Below are positions 1-3,506 of a stretch of DNA of 6,478 bases, piece by piece. The stretch comes from an uncultured Chloroflexota bacterium (GTDB lineage: Bacteria > Chloroflexota > Limnocylindria > Limnocylindrales > CSP1-4): assembly GCA_903930745.1 (NCBI GenBank), contig CAIYZX010000600.1:1-6478 (forward strand), read 5' to 3'. The translations under genes and the position numbers were made by a program. Under the pieces are notes generated by a model. It saw only the letters and a program-made list of their open reading frames with translations, did no database searches and was not told the origin of the DNA. Position 1 is the first letter of the stretch. The number at the start of each line of letters is the position of its first letter.

Positions 1-1410
1 CAGGCGCGCCAGCGCGTCGATGTAGCGGCCCATCATCCGCGTGGCCGCGGCCAGGTCCTCGATCCGGATGTTCTCGTCCGGCGCATGCAGGTTCCCGTCC
101 GCGCGGCCGGCACCCAGCATCGTCGCCGGGACGCGGTGGCGCGCGCACACCTGGTGCATGGGCACGGTGCCCGGCATGGACACGCCAATGGACGCGGGCG
201 CCCCGGTGACCGCCTCGCTGACCGTTGCCGCGAGCTGCACCACTGGATGCGACGGCGGGGTCCACCAGGCGGGCTCGCCCTCGCGCATGATGACCTCGAT
301 GTCGCCGAATCCCTGGGCGTCCAGGTGGTTGCGCACGATGGCCGTGATCTCCGCGGGATCCTGGGCGGGCACCAGGCGGATGTCGATGCGCGCGTGGGCC
401 TCCGCGGGCGTCACGGTCTTGGGCGTGGGGCCGGTTTCGCCGGACCATAGACCCTCGATGTTCAGCGTGGTGTCAAAGGTGAGCGCCCGGAGCGCGTCCG
501 TGCCATCGACCCCGTGCACGAACCGGCTGACGCCGAAGTCCTGGCGCAGGTCGTCCAGCACCGCGTGACCGCCGGCCTCGATCGCCGCCAGCTGGTCCTC
601 TCGCGGCGGGAGCGCGCCCGTGGCCAGGCCCTCGACGGTGGGGCGGCCCTCGTCGTCGAACAGGGTGGCCAGCGCCCGGGTCAGCCGGTGTGCGGCGTTG
701 GGCAGGACCACGGACAGGCTCGAGTGGGCGTCATGGCGGATGGTCCGGCAGACCAGCTCCAGGACCACGATCCCCTTGCCGCCGCCGTACACCGTGGCGC
801 GGCCCGCGAGGTCCAGCTCGCCGCCCTCGATCAGCGCGGCGTCCGCCTCACGGAGCGAAGGCCTCAGGTCCAGGAGCGCGTCCAGCGCGCCGCTCCCCGT
901 CTCCTCCTGGCCCTCCACGAGATGGCGGACGCGGACGGGGAGGGGACCGATGGCGTCGCGATACGCCTCCAGCGCCCAGATGCGCGGCAGCAGCTCGCCC
1001 TTGTTGTCCGTGGCGCCGCGCCCGTACACGCGGCCGTCGCGGATCGCGGGCTCGTACGGGGGCGTGGTCCAGAGCGCCAGCGGGCTGGCCGGCTGCACGT
1101 CGTAGTGGACGACGCTGATCAGCGTCCGCTCCCCGTCGCCGGCCTCGCCCACCACGAGCGGCGGGGCGCCGTCCACGCGCAGGATGTCCACCTCGGCGCC
1201 GCTGTGGCGAAGGCGGTCCGCGATCCACGCGGCGGCCTCCTCGAGCGCTGCGGTGGCGCCACCCTCGGACGGGATGCGCAGGAACTCCACGAGCTCCGCC
1301 GTCCAGGCGGGGAGGCGCTCCTCCACGAGCCGGTCGAAGGCGGCGAAGTCCGTGGTGGCCTCGGGCGCCGTGCCGTCCGTGGGTCCCGTGCCGTGCTCCG
1401 CCGGAGTCAT
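1..1410 (-). CDS. M20-family zinc metallopeptidase (dipeptidase/carnosinase-like), 3' end cut by window edge
   Basis: The frame is open for 470 codons from the ATG at 1410-1408 to base 1 with no stop, so the gene continues to the left. M20 enzymes of this type are usually about 450-480 residues, so little should be missing. All expected dinuclear zinc-site elements are visible. They are H102 in HYDVQP, bridging D135 in GRGATDNKGE, the catalytic and ligand pair E169-E170 in GQEETGSG, E195 in LIEGGE (where many dipeptidases have Asp), and H442 in NLHAPDENI. H229 in HDAHSS matches the lid/dimerisation-domain histidine. There is no signal peptide, so it is probably cytoplasmic. By family it hydrolyses a dipeptide, N-acyl amino acid or similar amide; the substrate cannot be read from sequence. 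It starts 7 bases after the upstream GcvT-like stop with only a weak Shine-Dalgarno, suggesting one transcript and translational coupling. Family assignment is firm; the exact start is less so. Confidence 0.93.
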   Translation of the reverse strand, partial: MTPAEHGTGPTDGTAPEATTDFAAFDRLVEERLPAWTAELVEFLRIPSEGGATAALEEAAAWIADRLRHSGAEVDILRVDGAPPLVVGEAGDGERTLISVVHYDVQPASPLALWTTPPYEPAIRDGRVYGRGATDNKGELLPRIWALEAYRDAIGPLPVRVRHLVEGQEETGSGALDALLDLRPSLREADAALIEGGELDLAGRATVYGGGKGIVVLELVCRTIRHDAHSSLSVVLPNAAHRLTRALATLFDDEGRPTVEGLATGALPPREDQLAAIEAGGHAVLDDLRQDFGVSRFVHGVDGTDALRALTFDTTLNIEGLWSGETGPTPKTVTPAEAHARIDIRLVPAQDPAEITAIVRNHLDAQGFGDIEVIMREGEPAWWTPPSHPVVQLAATVSEAVTGAPASIGVSMPGTVPMHQVCARHRVPATMLGAGRADGNLHAPDENIRIEDLAAATRMMGRYIDALARL

Positions 1411-1417
1411 GCGGGGC

Positions 1418-2608
1418 CTACGCCCGCTTGCGCGGCAGGTCCAGGAAGGGCATCTCCACCACGGTGGCGTTGACGCGGCCGCGGCGGCCCTCAACGGTCC
1501 ACTCCACCTGGAGGCGGGTGCCTGGCTTCTCGTACCGCGGCGGCACGAAGGCCAGCGCCACGGCCTGCTTGAGGATGGGGCTCCAGCCGTGCGAGGTGGA
1601 CTTGCCCACCTGGCGGCCCTCGGCGAAGACCGGGACCGGCTCGCGGTCGATGTACGCGGAGATGGCCGGCGGCAGGTCCTGCGCGGAGAACGCGGCCTCG
1701 ATGTCGTTCCAGTCCAGCTGCAGGCCGACGAGCCGGCGCTCCGGGCCGCCCGCGGCCACCTCGGCGGCGAGGGCGCGCTTGCCCACGTAGTCCGCCTTGT
1801 CGAAGGTGACGAGCTTGCCGAGGCCGATCTCGTACGGGCTGTAGTTCTGCTCCGGGTTGAGCGCGTGGCGGCTGGACGTGTAGTCCACCTCCAGCATGAT
1901 CAGGCCCGCCTCAACGCGCGTGACGTCCAGCGCGTACATCCCGGCGGGGCGGATCGCGTAGGCCTGGCCAACCTCGAACAGGCGGTCCCAGACGGCGGTG
2001 GCGCCATCGGCGGGGATCCAGATCTCGTAGCCCAGGTCGCCCGTGTAGCCCGTGCGCGAGATGCCCACGCTGACGCCCGCGATCACGGTGTCGCGGCGGC
2101 GGAAGTACTTGAGCCCGGCGAAGTCCTCGCCGCTCGCGGCTTCGAGCACCGCGCGGCTGAAGGGGCCCTGGAGGGCAAGGCACGCGAGCTGCTCGCTGAC
2201 GTCCTCGATGCGCACGTCAAGCCCCACCGCGTTCATGGTCAGCCAGCGGTACTGGGGATCGGCGGCGGTCCAGAGGAGCTCGTCCGCGGAGATGCGGTGG
2301 ATGGTGCCGTCATCGAGCACCTTGCCGTGCTCGTCACACCACGGGGTGTAGAAGACCTGCCCAACGCCCAGCTTCGTGGCGTCGCGGGTGATCACGCGGT
2401 CCGTCAGGCGGATGGCGTCCGGCCCGGTCACGCGGTACTTGTAGAGCGGGCTGAGATCGATGACCGCCGCCGCCTCGCGGATGGCGTTGTACTCGATGTC
2501 GTGAAAGTCGGCGTAGACGGAGGACGCGAAGTAGCCGGCCCACTCGCGCCACTGCATCTTGCGATTCATGGCCGCGGCGCGCGGATGGAACGGGGTGCCG
2601 ACGCTCAC
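1418..2608 (-). CDS. GcvT/aminomethyltransferase-family protein (folate-dependent demethylase-like)
   Basis: The product is 396 residues, close to the usual length of T-proteins and related DmdA or sarcosine/dimethylglycine-type folate-binding domains. The N-terminal GcvT fold spans about 35-270 and the C-terminal barrel about 275-390. Visible motifs are YRVTG at 58-62, GKVLDDG at 96-101 (D99/D100 align with the catalytic Asp region of T-protein), SRTGYTGDLGYEIW at 184-197 with E195 in the folate-binding position, LDVTRVEAGL at 227-236, and GKSTSHGWSP at 335-344, which resembles the C-terminal TSG..SP motif. The family moves a one-carbon unit from an N-, S- or O-methyl or aminomethyl donor to tetrahydrofolate. 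The N-terminal segment differs from classical T-protein, and no gcvH or gcvP lies nearby, so a stand-alone demethylase is more likely than a glycine-cleavage subunit. The start is GTG at 2608, chosen for an AGGAGG six bases upstream; the ATG at codon 14 has less support. It is followed after 7 bases by the M20 peptidase. Confidence 0.9.
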   Translation of the reverse strand: MSVGTPFHPRAAAMNRKMQWREWAGYFASSVYADFHDIEYNAIREAAAVIDLSPLYKYRVTGPDAIRLTDRVITRDATKLGVGQVFYTPWCDEHGKVLDDGTIHRISADELLWTAADPQYRWLTMNAVGLDVRIEDVSEQLACLALQGPFSRAVLEAASGEDFAGLKYFRRRDTVIAGVSVGISRTGYTGDLGYEIWIPADGATAVWDRLFEVGQAYAIRPAGMYALDVTRVEAGLIMLEVDYTSSRHALNPEQNYSPYEIGLGKLVTFDKADYVGKRALAAEVAAGGPERRLVGLQLDWNDIEAAFSAQDLPPAISAYIDREPVPVFAEGRQVGKSTSHGWSPILKQAVALAFVPPRYEKPGTRLQVEWTVEGRRGRVNATVVEMPFLDLPRKRA

Positions 2609-2614
2609 GAAGTC

Positions 2615-2620
2615 CCTCCT
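2615..2620 (-). promoter_or_regulatory. Strong Shine-Dalgarno for the GcvT-like gene
   Basis: The minus strand reads AGGAGG here, followed by GACTTC and then GTG at 2608-2606. The perfect core and 6-base spacing decide the GTG start over the in-frame ATG 13 codons downstream. Confidence 0.85.
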
Positions 2621-2641
2621 GGATGGCTGACCGGGAGAGTA

Positions 2642-2669
2642 TATGCATGCGCTCTATGCAGCCTGCATG
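2642..2669. promoter_or_regulatory. Candidate operator: clustered ATGCA/TGCAT palindromes
   Basis: A perfect inverted repeat, ATGCA-GCC-TGCAT, lies at 2656-2668. A second palindromic element, ATGCAT, lies at 2643-2648, and the hexamer TATGCA recurs at 2642 and 2655, 13 bases apart. The cluster covers the -10 to -35 span of the proposed promoter, where a repressor or activator would be expected to bind. No regulator gene is in the window, so the binding protein is unknown. The repeats are visible; the operator role is inferred. Confidence 0.4.
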
Positions 2670-2683
2670 GTCGCCCGCTGCGT

Positions 2684-2704
2684 GAGTCCGTTCGCGGAAC
2701 GCTC
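2684..2704 (-). terminator. Weak stem-loop downstream of the toxin gene
   Basis: The minus strand can fold CGTTC-CGC-GAACG as a perfect 5-bp stem with a 3-base loop (2689-2701). It extends by GAG/CTC across a two-base bulge. It lies 11 bases past the toxin stop, a sensible place for a terminator, but no U tract follows. It is therefore not a classical intrinsic terminator; it may act as a partial or RNA-stabilising hairpin, or have no function. Confidence 0.25.
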
Positions 2705-2715
2705 GCCGCCTTGGG

Positions 2716-3117
2716 TCAGAGCGAGCGCACCGGGACCGTGCGGGTGGTCATCTCCTGGTCGAAGGTGGCGATCCACGCACACCGGGCCCGCTCGGCGGCG
2801 GCCCCAATCAGGGCGTCTGGAATGCGCCGAGCCGATGCCCTGGCCGACCACCGAAGCGCGGCGATCGTGCCATCCCGGTCGGCGTCCGCAAGCTCCACGT
2901 TCTCCCGCGCGAGGAACGTGGCGAGGCCGTTGGCCAGCTCTGGGTTGGCAACCCGGTACTCCGTCCGCAGGACATGGACCAGCTCGATGAGGCTTGCCGT
3001 GGAGACGATCAGCGTGTCGTCCCCGTCAACCAGCGTCGCGGCGGCGAACGCGCGGGCAGGATCGTCGTCCGCGAAGTAGCGGACCAGGACGCTGGTGTCC
3101 ACGTAGACGCGCGTCAT
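2716..3117 (-). CDS. PIN-domain ribonuclease toxin, VapC-type
   Basis: The product is 133 residues, the normal size for a VapC toxin. The four acidic residues expected of a PIN nuclease are all present: D7 in VYVDTSVLVRYF, E45 in TASLIELVHVL, D101 in RRIPDALIGAAA and D120 in IATFDQEM. The family coordinates Mg2+ or Mn2+ and cleaves RNA, often tRNA or rRNA, when freed from its antitoxin. The ATG overlaps the antitoxin stop as ATGA (3114-3117), and no clear Shine-Dalgarno precedes it, so translation is probably coupled to the antitoxin. The catalytic set is intact, so the toxin is probably functional. Several A/T-ending codons (CCA, CTT, ATT, CAT) suggest slightly lower third-position GC than the flanking metabolic genes, in keeping with an accessory module, though this was not computed. 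The RNA target cannot be predicted. Confidence 0.92.
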   Translation of the reverse strand: MTRVYVDTSVLVRYFADDDPARAFAAATLVDGDDTLIVSTASLIELVHVLRTEYRVANPELANGLATFLARENVELADADRDGTIAALRWSARASARRIPDALIGAAAERARCAWIATFDQEMTTRTVPVRSL

Positions 3118-3404
3118 CGAGTCCGGCCGTGCCGAGTGGCATCGGCGTCCAGCGCCTCCGTGATCTCCGCGGTTCGGGCGGCCCAGGCGCGTTCGCGAAC
3201 GGTCTGCCAGTCATCCGGTGCCGTCCTGCCTGCATCGCGGAAGAGGCCGCGGAGGGACGCGCGGTGCGGGGCCGGGGCGAACTCGATCACGAGGCGGCCG
3301 TCCTCCACGCGCTCCACGGCACGGTCGCCCGGCCGGATGCCGAGCGCCTCTCGGACGGACTTGTCGATGGTGATCTGGAACCGTTCTCCAACCACGTTGG
3401 ACAT
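3114..3404 (-). CDS. AbrB/MazE-fold antitoxin paired with the PIN toxin
   Basis: The product is 96 residues from the ATG at 3404-3402. Residues 1-46 form a swapped-hairpin AbrB/MazE-like DNA-binding domain: GERFQITIDKSVREALGI, then RPGDRAVERVEDGRLVIEF. This matches the family pattern of a short strand, a 'K.vRe.LGi.pGD' turn and closing strands. The rest, including LRGLFRDAGRTAPDD and a charged helix-forming tail, is the likely toxin-binding part, normally disordered until it contacts the PIN domain. Such antitoxins neutralise the toxin and repress their own promoter as a complex. The frame stays open far upstream, so the start rests on the domain beginning directly at this ATG and on a GGCGG just before it. 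The stop overlaps the toxin start by four bases, which strongly supports the pairing. This small gene is easily missed because a much longer antisense frame contains it. Confidence 0.85.
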   Translation of the reverse strand: MSNVVGERFQITIDKSVREALGIRPGDRAVERVEDGRLVIEFAPAPHRASLRGLFRDAGRTAPDDWQTVRERAWAARTAEITEALDADATRHGRTR

Positions 3405-3420
3405 ATCCACCGCCACAAAT

Positions 3421-3443
3421 ACGTACTGCTGTCGGAAGTATGT
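3421..3443. promoter_or_regulatory. Imperfect palindrome in the antitoxin promoter (candidate autoregulatory operator)
   Basis: ACGTACT (3421-3427) and AGTATGT (3437-3443) are inverted copies with one mismatch, separated by nine bases. They lie between and overlap the proposed -35 and -10 boxes of the antitoxin promoter. Type II antitoxins with AbrB folds typically bind such repeats as dimers with the toxin. The repeat is visible; binding is inferred. Confidence 0.4.
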
Positions 3444-3494
3444 CAACTCGACGGCCAGTGCGCAACGGGAGGCGACGGATGGGCGGGGGTCTGC

Positions 3495-3499
3495 GAGGA
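3495..3499 (+). promoter_or_regulatory. Shine-Dalgarno for the fusion gene
   Basis: GAGGA lies seven bases before the ATG at 3507. It supports this start over the much longer in-frame extension to 2994, which would run antisense through the whole antitoxin and part of the toxin. Confidence 0.7.
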
Positions 3500-3506
3500 T
3501 GCGCAG

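Larger units (their letters stand above)
2609..2715 (-). promoter_or_regulatory. Intergenic control region before the GcvT-like gene (candidate promoter)
   Basis: This 107-base gap separates the toxin stop from the GcvT-like start. It is AT-rich for this genome around 2638-2660. Reading leftward, a TATACT at 2643-2638 (five of six matches to the -10 consensus) lies 29 bases before the GTG start. That would give a 5' leader of about 20 bases containing the Shine-Dalgarno. No good -35 match sits 17 bases upstream. Instead the expected -35 position falls inside a palindromic cluster described separately, so the promoter could be activator-dependent or use another sigma factor. This suggests the GcvT-like/M20 pair has its own transcription start rather than relying on the toxin-antitoxin promoter. 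Confidence 0.45.
3405..3506. promoter_or_regulatory. Divergent intergenic region between the antitoxin and the fusion gene
   Basis: These 102 bases separate the two divergent starts and contain the most AT-rich stretch of the right half, around 3401-3447. Leftward, a perfect TTGACA (3446-3441) is a strong -35 candidate. The -10 is weak: CGTATT at 17-base spacing or TATTTG at 19. Either choice puts the transcription start within about ten bases of the antitoxin ATG, so that mRNA would be nearly leaderless. Rightward, no convincing -35/-10 pair for the fusion gene was found; its promoter may be non-consensus or lie inside the antitoxin coding sequence. Confidence 0.5.

Noticed and set aside
514..1473. 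Plus-strand 319-codon frame over the peptidase gene
   Set aside because: It is antisense to the M20 peptidase, whose five metal-site motifs are all intact in the minus frame. The plus translation is low-complexity with no recognisable motif.
1184..3079. A 631-codon plus-strand open frame over the GcvT-like and toxin genes
   Set aside because: It runs antisense to genes with complete, recognisable motif sets and shows no domain of its own. It is a shadow frame.
2994..3506. Upstream in-frame extension of the fusion gene to 2994
   Set aside because: The extra 171 residues are Arg/Pro-rich, have no domain, and would overlap the antitoxin and toxin on the other strand. The ATG at 3507 has a GAGGA seven bases upstream and directly precedes the kinase domain.
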